DNA of 64,000 nt from Micavibrio sp. (GTDB taxonomy: Bacteria; Pseudomonadota; Alphaproteobacteria; Micavibrionales; Micavibrionaceae), in the NCBI GenBank assembly GCA_030824805.1, contig JAPJRC010000002.1, forward strand, positions 51,055-115,054. The letters run 5' to 3'. Shown here one piece after another: positions 28,782 through 37,979 of the stretch. Position 1 is the first letter of the stretch, and each line of letters starts with the position of its first letter. The notes beneath the pieces are model-generated. The model did not search any database, was not told the origin of the DNA, and saw only the letters and a program-made list of their open reading frames with translations. Both the position numbers and the translations under genes were made by a program.

Positions 28782-29888
28782 TTATACCGTTCGGGCTTCG
28801 AAGTCTATGCGGGGGTCGACGGTTACATACACAATGTCGCGTATCAGCGTCATCACCAGGCCCATCAAAGAGAAGATATAAAGCGTTCCCAGCACGACCG
28901 GATAGTCGCGGTTGATGACGCTTTCGTAGCCGAGCAGGCCGAGACCATCAAGCGAGAAGATGACTTCGATCAGCAGCGAGCCTGTAAAGAAAATGGCCAG
29001 GAAGGCGGATGGGAAGCCAGCGATCACGATCAGCATGGCGTTGCGGAAGACATGCCCGTACAGAACCTGTTTTTCATTGAGCCCTTTGGCACGCGCCGTG
29101 AGCACGTACTGCTTGCCGATTTCGTCGAGGAAAGAGTTCTTGGTGAGCATGGTAAGACCCGCAAAGCCGGAAATAACCATGGCGGCGATCGGCAGGACCA
29201 TATGCCACATGTAATCGAGCGCAACCTGCCACCAGCCCATATCCTGCCAGTTGTCGGACAACAGGCCGCGCAGCGGGAACAGATCGAAATAACGGCCGCC
29301 CGCAAAGAGGATGATAAGCAGGATGGCGAACATGAAAGAGGGAATGGCATAGCCGATAAACACGGCGGCGGAGGTCCATATATCGAACGGTTGTCCGTCT
29401 TTTACGGCCTTCTTGATGCCGAGCGGGATGGAGATGAGGTAGATGATCAGCGTAGACCAGAGGCCGAGCGAGATCGACACCGGCATCTTTTCCAGCACAA
29501 GGTCGATGACGGATACATCGCGGTAATAGCTCTGGCCGAGATCGAACACCGCGTAATTTTTCACCATCAGCAAGAAGCGTTCATGCGCGGGTTTGTCGAA
29601 CCCGTACATTTTCTCAAGTTCGGCCACCAGTTCCGGATCAAGCCCCTGCGCGCCGCGATATTTGGATGCAGCGCCGCCATCGCTACCGCCTGCGCCAATC
29701 GCCATATCCGCGTTGCCGCCGCCACCGCCGAAGCGCGCCGTCGCATCAATGCTGTTGCCCTGCAATTGCGCAATCATGCGCTCGACCGGGCCGCCGGGTA
29801 CGAACTGGATGATGACAAAAGATATGAACATGATGCCGAGCAGGGTCGGGATCATCAGCAGCAATCGGCGGAGGATGTAATTCAGCAT
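28782..29888 (-). CDS. yejB: ABC transporter inner-membrane permease (YejB type)
   Basis: This is the second permease of the YejABEF-type importer. From the ATG at 29888 the 368 residues begin [14 protein letters not shown], typical of DppB/YejB permeases. There is a periplasmic region with an unusual Gly/Ala/Asp-rich insert (about 50-78), five more helices and the EAA loop ([21 protein letters not shown], near 270). The start overlaps the stop of the histidine phosphatase gene by 7 nt, so the two are translationally linked. A longer in-frame reading into that gene is rejected. Confidence 0.9.
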   Translation of the reverse strand: MLNYILRRLLLMIPTLLGIMFISFVIIQFVPGGPVERMIAQLQGNSIDATARFGGGGGNADMAIGAGGSDGGAASKYRGAQGLDPELVAELEKMYGFDKPAHERFLLMVKNYAVFDLGQSYYRDVSVIDLVLEKMPVSISLGLWSTLIIYLISIPLGIKKAVKDGQPFDIWTSAAVFIGYAIPSFMFAILLIILFAGGRYFDLFPLRGLLSDNWQDMGWWQVALDYMWHMVLPIAAMVISGFAGLTMLTKNSFLDEIGKQYVLTARAKGLNEKQVLYGHVFRNAMLIVIAGFPSAFLAIFFTGSLLIEVIFSLDGLGLLGYESVINRDYPVVLGTLYIFSLMGLVMTLIRDIVYVTVDPRIDFEARTV

Positions 29889-30502
29889 GTCGGTTTCACA
29901 TTCCAGTCTTTGACCGTCCATCGGCCGTTTTCGTATTGTAAGACGCAGACCGCGCCCGTGGAAATCTTGATTGTGTGGTTTTGCGCAAAAGAATCGAAAT
30001 TCCCGGTAATATGGGGCGCGAAACGGGCTATGCCGTTCGATGTTACCACCATCACGCAATCCTGTCTGTCTTCCACCACATGCGATGCGAAATTCTTCCA
30101 GTCTTCGATGCATTGCGCGGGGTTGAAGGCCCAGCCATCCGGCACGACGGCTTTTTCATCCCAATCCTTTAAGGCCTTTTCACCCACGCGGGTGACAACG
30201 GCGTCTTCGGGCAGGTTTTCATCGGGCCCGTAATCGATTTCATTGAAAATGGCGAGGGGATAAACAGGCTCCTTGTAGCCGGCTTCTTTCAATGCGAGTT
30301 CGGCTGTTTCTTTCGTGCGTTGGAGCTGCGATGAATAAACGGCTTCCGGATATATGCCGTTTGTCTTCAGCCAGTGTCCTATGGCCCGGGCTTGGGAGCG
30401 TCCGCTTTCGACAAGCGGGAGATCGGTGCGCGCGCCGACACGGCGGGGCGTTTCGCCTTTTTCAAAAGTGTTGCCGTGACGGGCGATAATCAGGGTTGTC
30501 AT
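29882..30502 (-). CDS. Histidine phosphatase (phosphoglycerate mutase-like) family protein
   Basis: The 206 residues start with the catalytic motif LIIARHGNT, followed by [15 protein letters not shown] with the second phosphate-binding Arg. The usual second catalytic His block (VSHGG or similar) reads [10 protein letters not shown] here, with Ser-Asn in place of His. This may impair or alter catalysis; variants of this type exist in the superfamily. The substrate is unknown. The stop overlaps the yejB start by 7 nt. Confidence 0.85.
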   Translation of the reverse strand: MTTLIIARHGNTFEKGETPRRVGARTDLPLVESGRSQARAIGHWLKTNGIYPEAVYSSQLQRTKETAELALKEAGYKEPVYPLAIFNEIDYGPDENLPEDAVVTRVGEKALKDWDEKAVVPDGWAFNPAQCIEDWKNFASHVVEDRQDCVMVVTSNGIARFAPHITGNFDSFAQNHTIKISTGAVCVLQYENGRWTVKDWNVKPTC

Positions 30503-30559
30503 AGTGTGACATAAGACCCCAATTCCGCCCGTAACACAATTGTCTAAGATTGACTGAAA

Positions 30560-30769
30560 CTAATTATTCAGGGGAACGTTGGATTCCGCGAGTTTTTGGG
30601 CGCTTTCAATATTCGGTGCCACACCTTGGGACAGGATGACGCCACTATGGATAACACGCCATTTCCATGTATCGGAGGTTTGTTCGCATTGGTAGCCATG
30701 TTTCAGGCGTTCTATAAGAAGGTCGTAATTGCCCGCAGTGGTACACATTTTTTCAGGTTGCCAATCCAT
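30560..30769 (-). CDS. Small protein of 69 residues, unknown
   Basis: The ATG at 30769 is preceded by a strong AAGGAG at 7 nt, which supports expression. The protein is polar with several Trp and two Cys (KMCTTAGNYD, GYQCEQTSDTWKWRVI), without a signal peptide or membrane helix. It resembles short single-domain hypotheticals. No family or partner is recognised. It is divergent from the aldo/keto reductase gene. Confidence 0.65.
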   Translation of the reverse strand: MDWQPEKMCTTAGNYDLLIERLKHGYQCEQTSDTWKWRVIHSGVILSQGVAPNIESAQKLAESNVPLNN

Positions 30770-30865
30770 AATATATCTCCTTAAAAATTAAATACGTCAT
30801 ATGAACTTCTAACTTTTAAGCGGCGGACTAGGTTCCTTCGCAGGCATCAGGAAAGGATTATATCC

Positions 30866-31696
30866 ATGAAAAACATAGATGTGGGTAAAGCGGTGATACC
30901 GGCTCTCGGTTTTGGAACCTATAAGCTGTATGGCAAGGATTGTGCGCAGGCTGTCACCCTTGCAATCAATAGTGGTTATACGCACATCGATACAGCACAG
31001 GTGTATGAAAACGAAGAAGGCGTGGGGGAGGGCATCAAGGATTCCGGTATCTCCCGCGACAAGATATTCCTCACAACCAAAGTCTGGCGCAACAATTTCG
31101 CGGACGGGAATGTCGCGCGATCGGTTGACGAATCTTTGAACAAGCTCAAAACAGACTATGTCGATCTGCTGCTCGTACACTGGCCTTTTCCGGATAAATC
31201 CATCGCCTATATGGTTGAGCATGTGATGAAAGCGCAGGAAGACGGCAAGGCCAAGCATATAGGCGTGAGCAACTTCACCATCGCGCAAATGGAAGAAGCT
31301 TTGAAAATCACCGGCGGTGCTATCATTTGCAATCAGGTGGAATATCATCCTTACCTTTCGCAAAAGCCTGTGCTCGACTTTGTGCGCGGGCACAACATGG
31401 CACTGACGGCCTATTCACCGGTGGCGCGCGGTGATGTTTTCCGCGATAAAAAGATTCAGGAGATCGGACTGAAATACGGGAAAAACCCAGGGCAGGTTGT
31501 CTTGCGCTGGCATATGCAGCAGGACAATGTCGCCGCCATCCCGAAATCAGGCACAGCTGCCAACATCAAATCCAATATCGATATATTCGATTTCGAATTG
31601 AGCGATGAAGACATGAAGACCATCCATGCGCTAGCGCGACCCGACGGGCGTCAGATAGATCCCGACTGGGGTCCGGAATGGGATGAGGCGGCCTAG
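30866..31696 (+). CDS. Aldo/keto reductase
   Basis: This is an NADPH-dependent carbonyl reductase of the AKR superfamily, 276 residues. The catalytic tetrad is visible: Asp and Tyr in HIDTAQVYENEEGVG, Lys in LTTKVWRNNF and His in LLVHWPFPD. The cofactor region has AIPKSGTAANIKSN near 230, with the Lys-Ser typical for binding the 2'-phosphate of NADPH. The start ATG follows AGGAAAGG. It shares its four terminal bases (CTAG) with the convergent kdsB stop. It looks like a 2,5-diketo-gluconate reductase-type enzyme, but the substrate is not known. Confidence 0.94.
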   Translation: MKNIDVGKAVIPALGFGTYKLYGKDCAQAVTLAINSGYTHIDTAQVYENEEGVGEGIKDSGISRDKIFLTTKVWRNNFADGNVARSVDESLNKLKTDYVDLLLVHWPFPDKSIAYMVEHVMKAQEDGKAKHIGVSNFTIAQMEEALKITGGAIICNQVEYHPYLSQKPVLDFVRGHNMALTAYSPVARGDVFRDKKIQEIGLKYGKNPGQVVLRWHMQQDNVAAIPKSGTAANIKSNIDIFDFELSDEDMKTIHALARPDGRQIDPDWGPEWDEAA

Positions 31697-32490
31697 GCTG
31701 CGGACAATGTCGCGAGGATTTTTTCCGCGCGGGCTACGTCCTCCGGAGAGTCTATGCCTGCTTGCGCCAAACCTGCATCGACCTCGAGCGTTACGGTCTG
31801 GATGGTAATTCCATTTTCCAGCAGGCGGAGCTGTTCCAGCCCTTCGAGCTTTTCGTAGTGGCCTTCGGGCAAGGTAACGAATTTCTTCAATATGTCGAAA
31901 CGGTAACCATACAGGCCGATATGCTGTTGCACGGGAGAATATTCTTCCGCGCGGTTTTCCTTTCGGATGGCGGGAAGAATGTTTTTTGAAAACCAGAGCG
32001 CTTTGCCTTTGGTATCGGTGACGCAGGTTGTGCCGCTGAAAGGTGTTGTCTTTTTACTTTCGCGCAGCGCGTCCAGTTCGGCCCAGCGCAAACGAACAAC
32101 AGGGGTGACGACCTCAATCGTGGGATCGGATATGAAAGCCTGGATCATTTTGTATGGCGCTTCGATCGGTGTGAAAGGCGCGTCGCCTTGCAGACCCACC
32201 ACGAATTCAAAATCACCGCCGAGATGCTGGGCAGCCTCCAGCACGCGGTCCGATCCTGTTTTGCAGGCATCGGACGTCATCACACATTGCACGCCGATTT
32301 CGTGGCAGTGCTGTTCTATGCGCTGGTCTTCGGTCGCCACGGAAAGAGTAACATTTTTTAAACCATTCGCCGCTTCACGCGCGACATTCACCACACGCGA
32401 GAGCATGCTTTCGCCAGCCAGTTTTACTAGAGGTTTACCGGGAAAACGGGTAGAGCCGTAACGGGCGGGAATAATGATGGCTGTTTTCAT
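31693..32490 (-). CDS. kdsB: 3-deoxy-manno-octulosonate cytidylyltransferase KdsB
   Basis: KdsB activates KDO as CMP-KDO for lipopolysaccharide core synthesis, which marks the organism as LPS producing. The 265 residues open with the nucleotide-binding motif IIPARYGSTRFPGKPL and continue with GLQGDAPFTPIEAP and VQQHIGLYGYRFDIL. The C-terminal LEQLRLLENGI helix is also typical. It stands alone here; kdsA and lpx genes are not in the window. Confidence 0.95.
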   Translation of the reverse strand: MKTAIIIPARYGSTRFPGKPLVKLAGESMLSRVVNVAREAANGLKNVTLSVATEDQRIEQHCHEIGVQCVMTSDACKTGSDRVLEAAQHLGGDFEFVVGLQGDAPFTPIEAPYKMIQAFISDPTIEVVTPVVRLRWAELDALRESKKTTPFSGTTCVTDTKGKALWFSKNILPAIRKENRAEEYSPVQQHIGLYGYRFDILKKFVTLPEGHYEKLEGLEQLRLLENGITIQTVTLEVDAGLAQAGIDSPEDVARAEKILATLSAA

Positions 32491-32584
32491 AGGGTGACAT
32501 TAGCCGAATTTAACAAGCGGCGGAACTGTTTCTTTGAGGCTGCGTTTATCTAGTACAAACCACAGAATTCTTAAGGAGAAAACA

Positions 32585-33088
32585 ATGTCTAAGGTGGAAA
32601 CATTTGACGACCTGATGCGTCACGAACTGTCAGATCTTTACAGCGCAGAGAAGCAACTCACCAAAGCACTGCCTAAAATGGCCAAGGCTGCTACGGACCC
32701 TGTACTGAAAAAAGGCTTTGAAACACATCTCCAGGAAACCGAAGGCCAGATCGAAATTCTGGAACAGGTTTTTGAAGAACTTGGTGTAAAGCCAGAGCGC
32801 ATTACATGTGAAGCAATGAAGGGCCTGGTTGAAGAAGGCAAGGAAGCAATCGATGAAATCGAAGCCGGACCTCTGCTGGATTGCGCCTTGATCGTTGCCG
32901 CGCAAAAAGTCGAGCACTATGAAATTGCGGGTTACGGATCTATGTGCACGCTCGCCGAACAGATGGGTTTGACCAAGGTTAAATCACTTCTCGGCAAAAT
33001 CCTGGAACAAGAAAAGGCCACGGATGAAAAGCTGACAAAAGCGGCGATGAAAATCAACCCTGAAGCCATGGCTATGGCCGCTGAATAA
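32585..33088 (+). CDS. Ferritin-like YciE family protein (DUF892)
   Basis: The 167 residues have the YciE opening (MSKVETFDDLMRHELSDLYS) and a four-helix ferritin-like pattern with Glu and His in the expected helices: AEKQLTKAL, HLQETEGQIEILEQV, AAQKVEHYEIAGY and EQEKATDEKLTK. Members are stress-induced in enterobacteria; the diiron chemistry is inferred. The start ATG follows AAGGAGAAAAC. It ends just before a strong terminator and is convergent with yejA. Confidence 0.92.
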   Translation: MSKVETFDDLMRHELSDLYSAEKQLTKALPKMAKAATDPVLKKGFETHLQETEGQIEILEQVFEELGVKPERITCEAMKGLVEEGKEAIDEIEAGPLLDCALIVAAQKVEHYEIAGYGSMCTLAEQMGLTKVKSLLGKILEQEKATDEKLTKAAMKINPEAMAMAAE

Positions 33089-33116
33089 GAATTCTTTCGA
33101 GTGAAGCGAAAGAAAC

Positions 33117-33153
33117 GAGCCGGAAGAGATCTCTCCCTTCCGGCTCTTTTTTT
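33117..33153 (+). terminator. Intrinsic terminator after the YciE-type gene
   Basis: A 10-bp stem GAGCCGGAAG / CTTCCGGCTC with a 10-base loop is followed by a run of seven to eight T residues. The T run touches the last codon of convergent yejA. Confidence 0.9.
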
Positions 33154-34972
33154 ATTGGGCGGGTCGTGCCCACCACGTATCGGAAACGCCAGGCGTAAGC
33201 GGAGACAGCATTTTCGGGCGTTCCAGTTTTTTCCAGTATGCCAGATTGAAATGGTCGCTGTGCCATTGCGGAATAACATAGTAATTCGCAAGCAGGATGC
33301 GGTCCAGCGCGCGGGTATACGCCACAAGTTCCTCGCGTGATTTTACGCGAATGATTTTCTCGATAATGTCATCAATCGCCTTGTTTTCTATGCCGATATA
33401 ATTGCGGCTGCCCGGGGTTTTTGCCTTATCCGAACCCCAGAAATCACGTTGCTCGTTGCCGGGTGAACTGGATTGCGCGATGGAGCCGACCGTCATGTCG
33501 AAATCGAATTCATTCATGCGGTTCTGGTATTGCGCGGGATCCAGCACACGGAAGCTTGCCGCCACGCCGATTTTTTTCAGATTGGCAATGAAGGGAAGGA
33601 TCCATCGTTCGAACATCGGGTTCGCATCGATAATTTCGAATTGCAGTTTTACACCTTTATCGTTGGCGCGGATGCCATCCTTGCCAAGTTTCCAGCCCGC
33701 ATCGTCGAGAATTTTGGCGGCGGTGCGAAGGCTTTCCCGCATATTGCCCGAGCCGTCATTCTTGGGCGGCTCGTACCGTGTTGTGAAAACTTCGTCCGGT
33801 ATCTGGCCGCGATATTGTTCCAGAATTTCCAGTTCATGGCCCGATGGCGTGCCGGCGGTGGCGGCAAGATCGGAGTTTTCAAAATAGCTGTTGGTGCGCG
33901 TGTAGGACCCATAGGCGAATTGCTTGTTCGACCATTCGAAATCGAACGCATAGGCAAGGGCCTTGCGCACGGCGACATCCGCAAACACCGGGCGGCGGAT
34001 GTTGTAAAGGAAACCCTGCATGCCTGCTGGGCGATTGTGCTTCACTTCTTCTTTGATGATGCGTCCGTCTTTAACGGCCGGGGCATTATACGCGGTGTGC
34101 CAGAGCTTGGCCGTGTTTTCCAAACGGTAATCATATTGGCCCGCAAGGAATGCCTCGAGAGAAACGTTGCTATCCTTATAGTAGTCGATTGCGATTTTTT
34201 CGAAATTGTGACGGCCTTTGTTGATAGCCAGGTCTTTGCCCCAGTAATTCGGGTCCCGCACATATTCGATCGAACGCCCCGGCGATACCGCACCGACTTT
34301 ATAAGCGCCGTTGCCGAGCGGGGGCGTGAGCGTTGTGTTGCCGATGTCGCGGCCTTCCGCCGTCCAGTAATGTTTGGGCAGGATGGCGAGCTGCGAAATG
34401 ATCAGGGGCAGTTCGGCATTGTCATTGTGCGCAAACTTGAAAATAACGCGGGTAGGGGATGTTGCTTCGACTGATTTCACATCGCCGTAATAGGCTTTGA
34501 AGAAGGGCGCGCCTTTTTCCATCATGGCGTTGAACGTCCACACCACGTCATCGGCGGTGACGGGTTTGCCATCGGCCCATTTGGCTTCCTTGCGCAGATT
34601 GAAAGCGACCCATGAGTTGTCTTTCGGACGCTCGATGGTTTCCGCCAGAAGCCCGTACATAGAGAACGGCTCGTCGTTCGATTGTTCCATCAGGGAGTCG
34701 TAAATAAAGCTTTGGCCCAGATAGAGCATGCCTGCGGCGGGTGAACCTTTAATGATAAAAGGATTCAGGGAATCGAATGTGCCGACGCTGTCGAGTTTGA
34801 GCGTTCCGCCTTTGGGTGCATCGGGGTTGGTGTATTCCAGATGCGTGAACCCCGTTTTGTATTTCACGTCCCCGTGCATCGAAACCGCCTCTTGCGGCGT
34901 GGCCGTCTGGGCGTAAGAGGGAACGGAGAGAACCGAAACGGCCAGTGCGGCCAGCATGATTTTATGAAGCAT
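33152..34972 (-). CDS. yejA: Extracellular peptide-binding protein of an ABC importer (YejA type)
   Basis: This is the periplasmic binding protein (family 5) of the YejABEF-type importer, 606 residues. A signal peptide is clear (MLHKIMLAALAVSVLSVPSYA, cleavage after SYA-QT). The body shows GGTLKLDSVGTFDSLNPFII near 54, the family 5 block ADDVVWTFNAMMEKGAPFF near 140 and the late REELVAYTRALDRILL helix. It is separated from yejB by five genes and from yejF by over 16 kb. Relatives bind microcin C or muropeptides. Confidence 0.9.
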   Translation of the reverse strand: MLHKIMLAALAVSVLSVPSYAQTATPQEAVSMHGDVKYKTGFTHLEYTNPDAPKGGTLKLDSVGTFDSLNPFIIKGSPAAGMLYLGQSFIYDSLMEQSNDEPFSMYGLLAETIERPKDNSWVAFNLRKEAKWADGKPVTADDVVWTFNAMMEKGAPFFKAYYGDVKSVEATSPTRVIFKFAHNDNAELPLIISQLAILPKHYWTAEGRDIGNTTLTPPLGNGAYKVGAVSPGRSIEYVRDPNYWGKDLAINKGRHNFEKIAIDYYKDSNVSLEAFLAGQYDYRLENTAKLWHTAYNAPAVKDGRIIKEEVKHNRPAGMQGFLYNIRRPVFADVAVRKALAYAFDFEWSNKQFAYGSYTRTNSYFENSDLAATAGTPSGHELEILEQYRGQIPDEVFTTRYEPPKNDGSGNMRESLRTAAKILDDAGWKLGKDGIRANDKGVKLQFEIIDANPMFERWILPFIANLKKIGVAASFRVLDPAQYQNRMNEFDFDMTVGSIAQSSSPGNEQRDFWGSDKAKTPGSRNYIGIENKAIDDIIEKIIRVKSREELVAYTRALDRILLANYYVIPQWHSDHFNLAYWKKLERPKMLSPLTPGVSDTWWARPAQ

Positions 34973-35108
34973 GCCTATTTTTACCGTGAATATGGCCCGT
35001 TAACCAGTAATTTTACGCCTTGTTAACTTCCCGTTAAATTAGTTTATGTAAATAAAACGCAGTGGTTGTGTGAGCCACGGCATATCAAACATGTGGGGAG
35101 TCTTTGGA

Positions 35109-35405
35109 ATGCGTGTGACATTTATGAACCAGCTCGCTTTGGGCGAGACTGGAAAGGAAAACTCTATTCGCTACAAACATCCGTTTCGGGTGAATGTCGA
35201 TATCTTCATCCGCCAGCGGGTGCATGAAGGGCAGAATTGGGAATTGCTGTTTGCCAGTCAGGGCGCGGGCAGTATACCCGGATCCATCAGGAAGGCGCTG
35301 GAGCGCGAGTTCAGGCTCTATATCCGCCAGCGCATCAAACGTAGTCTAGGAACGCTTAGCTATGACGATTTTGTCGAAATGGCAAACGCGGTGAGTGTGT
35401 CATGA
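35109..35405 (+). CDS. Small basic protein of 98 residues, unknown
   Basis: I chose the ATG at 35109, which follows GGGGAG at 9 nt; a GTG at 35070 is also open. The protein is mixed and Arg rich (FRLYIRQRIKRSLGTL), without a signal peptide. No family is recognised. Its stop overlaps the start of the CBS-domain gene by four bases (ATGA), so the two are translated together and may act together. Confidence 0.68.
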   Translation: MRVTFMNQLALGETGKENSIRYKHPFRVNVDIFIRQRVHEGQNWELLFASQGAGSIPGSIRKALEREFRLYIRQRIKRSLGTLSYDDFVEMANAVSVS

Positions 35406-35800
35406 AAAAAGACGCACCTTTAAACAAGCTTTTCACGTTCGACATGCATGGCAAAACGGTTGCTGTGGATGCAAAGGTTGGCGATGCGGTTGCGCGCATG
35501 CATCGCTCGGGGAAAAATTGCCTGCTGGTAAAAAAGGGCGACGAAAAAGCCGTTGGCATTATATCAGAGCATGACATTGTGATTGCGTTCGCGCGGCTGG
35601 GGCAGGCGGCAAGGGAAACGAAAGTGTCCGATTACATGACCATCGATGTCGTTGCAGCGCGCGAGACGGACACGATCAACGAAGCATTAAAATTGATGGC
35701 CGCACACAATGTGCGGCATCTGCCGATCTTGTCGGAAGAAGGGCATATCGTTGATTTTTTGTCGATGATGGATCTGGTCGTGAAAAAAATGACGCTGTAA
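35402..35800 (+). CDS. CBS-domain protein
   Basis: The 132 residues are little more than a CBS pair (about 10-65 and 75-130). Typical pattern residues are NCLLVKKGDEKAVGIISEHDIV in the first repeat and NVRHLPILSEEGHIVDFLSM in the second. Such stand-alone pairs usually bind adenosine nucleotides and regulate a partner. The partner may be the co-translated 98-residue protein upstream. No catalytic domain is fused. Confidence 0.92.
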   Translation: MKKDAPLNKLFTFDMHGKTVAVDAKVGDAVARMHRSGKNCLLVKKGDEKAVGIISEHDIVIAFARLGQAARETKVSDYMTIDVVAARETDTINEALKLMAAHNVRHLPILSEEGHIVDFLSMMDLVVKKMTL

Positions 35801-35803
35801 AGG

Positions 35804-36880
35804 TCAGTGATCTTTACCGACGGCTTTGGAAATATGGTCGATCTTGTCTCTTTCCAGCAGACGTACCAGGCCTGTGAGAATATCGGATACAAGTTCCGGT
35901 CCCTGGAATACCAGCGCGCTGTAGAGCTGCACCAGCGAAGCGCCCGCGCGGATTTTGGCATAGGCATCCTCGGCGCTTGAAATACCGCCTGCACCGATGA
36001 TGGTAAGTTTGCCTTCGGTGAGCTTGTAGAACTGACTAATGATGGCGGTCGATTTTTCGGTGAGCGGGCGGCCGCTCAAACCGCCTTGCTGTTCGTAGAA
36101 ATGCGCGGGCAGGTAATCCGGACGGTCCAGTGTTGTGTTGCCCAGAATAACGCCGTCCACACCGGCTTCCATCAAACAGGCCGCGACATCTTCCAGTTGC
36201 GCTGCGTTCAGGTCCGGAGCCAGTTTTACGAGCAGCGGCGGCGCGTTATCTTTGCCGCATGTTTTCGTGCGTTCTTCCAGAATACGCGCCAGAAGCGGCA
36301 TAAGGTTTTCACGTGCCTGAAGATTGCGTAGACCCGGCGTGTTGGGCGATGAAATATTCACCGTGAGGTAATCGGCATAATTGCCGAGCTGGCGCACCAG
36401 CGTGCAGTAATCCTTCGCCGGGTCCTCCACGCCTTTGTTCATTCCAATATTGATACCGACGACACCGGCGGGGCGGGGTTTTGCTTCAAGAAATTTTTCG
36501 ATGTTATGGCGGAAGTTTTCAGAACCTTCGTTGGGGAACCCCATGCGGTTGATAACCGCTTCGTGATCGGTGTCGCGGAACACGCGCGGGCGATCGTTAC
36601 CGGTTTGCGGACGAGGCGTTACCGTTCCGGCCTCAACAAAGCCGAAGCCGATATTCAACATCGGTCCCACTACATCGGCGTTTTTGTCGAAACCCGCGGC
36701 TAGGCCCACAGGGTTTGGGAAATTCCGGTTCCAGAGAACTGTTTTAAGACGCGCATCGTTAAAGCGCGAAGGGCAGGGCATCAATCCGGTTTGCAAGGCG
36801 CGCAGCGTCATCTGGTGCGCGGTTTCGGGATCCATGCGGTGCAGGAACGGTTTGGTCAGTTTGAACAGCAATCTGGACAT
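35804..36880 (-). CDS. pyrD: Dihydroorotate dehydrogenase (quinone), class 2
   Basis: PyrD oxidises dihydroorotate to orotate at the inner membrane, feeding electrons to quinone. The 358 residues include the N-terminal helical membrane-associating extension (MSRLLFKLTKPFLHRMDPET) that marks class 2 enzymes. FMN and substrate residues are in GLAAGFDKNADVVG, FVEAGTVTPRPQTGN, VNISSPNTPGLRNLQ (catalytic Ser) and the phosphate-binding IIGAGGISSAEDA. The gene stands alone, 3 bp from the convergent CBS gene. Confidence 0.97.
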   Translation of the reverse strand: MSRLLFKLTKPFLHRMDPETAHQMTLRALQTGLMPCPSRFNDARLKTVLWNRNFPNPVGLAAGFDKNADVVGPMLNIGFGFVEAGTVTPRPQTGNDRPRVFRDTDHEAVINRMGFPNEGSENFRHNIEKFLEAKPRPAGVVGINIGMNKGVEDPAKDYCTLVRQLGNYADYLTVNISSPNTPGLRNLQARENLMPLLARILEERTKTCGKDNAPPLLVKLAPDLNAAQLEDVAACLMEAGVDGVILGNTTLDRPDYLPAHFYEQQGGLSGRPLTEKSTAIISQFYKLTEGKLTIIGAGGISSAEDAYAKIRAGASLVQLYSALVFQGPELVSDILTGLVRLLERDKIDHISKAVGKDH

Positions 36881-36925
36881 GGGCTATTCGTCGCAAATTG
36901 CCGAGAGTTTTTCAACCCATACAGG

Positions 36926-37282
36926 CTAAAAACTGCGCCCATCCACAGGGGTCAGGTTCAAATCCGCGAGATCTATGCCTTCAATACAGCGAAGATTGAC
37001 AGCGGCCATGGTGGTTCCGTCCGGAGATGTGCCTATGGCAAAAGATTCCACACCACATGTAGGGCAGAAATAATGATGAATGCGTTTCTTATAAAATTGG
37101 TAGTCCTGCAGTATTTCTGCACCGCTTTGCAGCCTGAAATTCTCCTCAGGCACAAAGGTTAAAAGCAAGCCGCGTTTTACACAAATAGAGCAATTGCATG
37201 TAATGACTTCTTTAAAGTCGCTTTCCACTTCGTAGGAAACCCTGCCACAATGACAGCCGCCTTTATATATCTTTGTGCTCAT
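36926..37282 (-). CDS. GFA family (CENP-V type) zinc-binding protein
   Basis: From the ATG at 37282 the 118 residues form one GFA domain. The zinc ligands are visible in order: KGGCHCGRV, TCNCSICVKRG and YFCPTCGVESF. The family is named for glutathione-dependent formaldehyde-activating enzyme, but many members have other or unknown roles, and nothing here shows formaldehyde metabolism. A longer open frame extends upstream into pgsA sequence and is rejected. Confidence 0.9.
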   Translation of the reverse strand: MSTKIYKGGCHCGRVSYEVESDFKEVITCNCSICVKRGLLLTFVPEENFRLQSGAEILQDYQFYKKRIHHYFCPTCGVESFAIGTSPDGTTMAAVNLRCIEGIDLADLNLTPVDGRSF

Positions 37283-37383
37283 ACAAACAGCCTTTCTCTT
37301 TAACGACGGGATCGATTGTACGAAAGGCGAATTCTTTTGCGTTGGGTTTTCCTGAAGCGATGATATGGCCGAACATGATGCAC

Positions 37384-37935
37384 CTACATATGTTTGAAGC
37401 CGACCTTTAGATAGTTCCAGCCGGTGATGATGGTGATCACGGCGGCGATGGACAAAAGTATATGTCCGACGAAAAGCGTTTCCGGCACGACGTGGTTGCC
37501 GTAGTCGCCGATAACGAGGAAGCCAAGCGCGACCATCTGAAAGGTGGTCTTCCATTTCGCGAGTTTGGAAACCGGTACTTTAACATTTTGCGGGCCCAGG
37601 AATTCACGAAGGCCGGAAATCATGAATTCGCGCGAAAGAATAATGATAGCGGGAATAAGCCATAGGCCATCCAAGCGGTCAAAGGTGGCAAGTGTCATTA
37701 AAAGCGCCGCGACCATGATCTTGTCGGAAATAGGATCGAGGAACGTTCCGAAGTTCGATGTCGTGCCGTATTTGCGCGCCAGATAGCCATCGAAAAAATC
37801 GGTAACAGCGCAAAAAATATAGATCCAGAGAGCGGTCCATGCGGCGGTAGAGCCTTCGACGAAAAACAGGCCGATCAGCACCGGAAGCAGGACGATGCGG
37901 GAAATGGTCAGGATATTCGGCAACTGTTTGAGCAT
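37384..37935 (-). CDS. pgsA: CDP-diacylglycerol-glycerol-3-phosphate 3-phosphatidyltransferase
   Basis: PgsA makes phosphatidylglycerophosphate at the inner membrane. The 183 residues start MLKQLPNILTISRIVLLPV. The CDP-alcohol phosphotransferase signature D-G-x2-A-R-x8-G-x3-D-x3-D is complete: FFDGYLARKYG, then FGTFLDPISDK. Four or five further membrane helices follow. The start ATG at 37935 is preferred over a TTG at 37965. Confidence 0.95.
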   Translation of the reverse strand: MLKQLPNILTISRIVLLPVLIGLFFVEGSTAAWTALWIYIFCAVTDFFDGYLARKYGTTSNFGTFLDPISDKIMVAALLMTLATFDRLDGLWLIPAIIILSREFMISGLREFLGPQNVKVPVSKLAKWKTTFQMVALGFLVIGDYGNHVVPETLFVGHILLSIAAVITIITGWNYLKVGFKHM

Positions 37936-37979
37936 ATTTGGAAAATAGCAAAAATCAGCAGCCAAAACACCAGAAATTG

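Noticed and set aside
36926..37555. Longer 209-codon version of the GFA gene
   Set aside because: The first 91 codons overlap pgsA in another frame and look like its shadow; the ATG at 37282 begins the recognisable domain.
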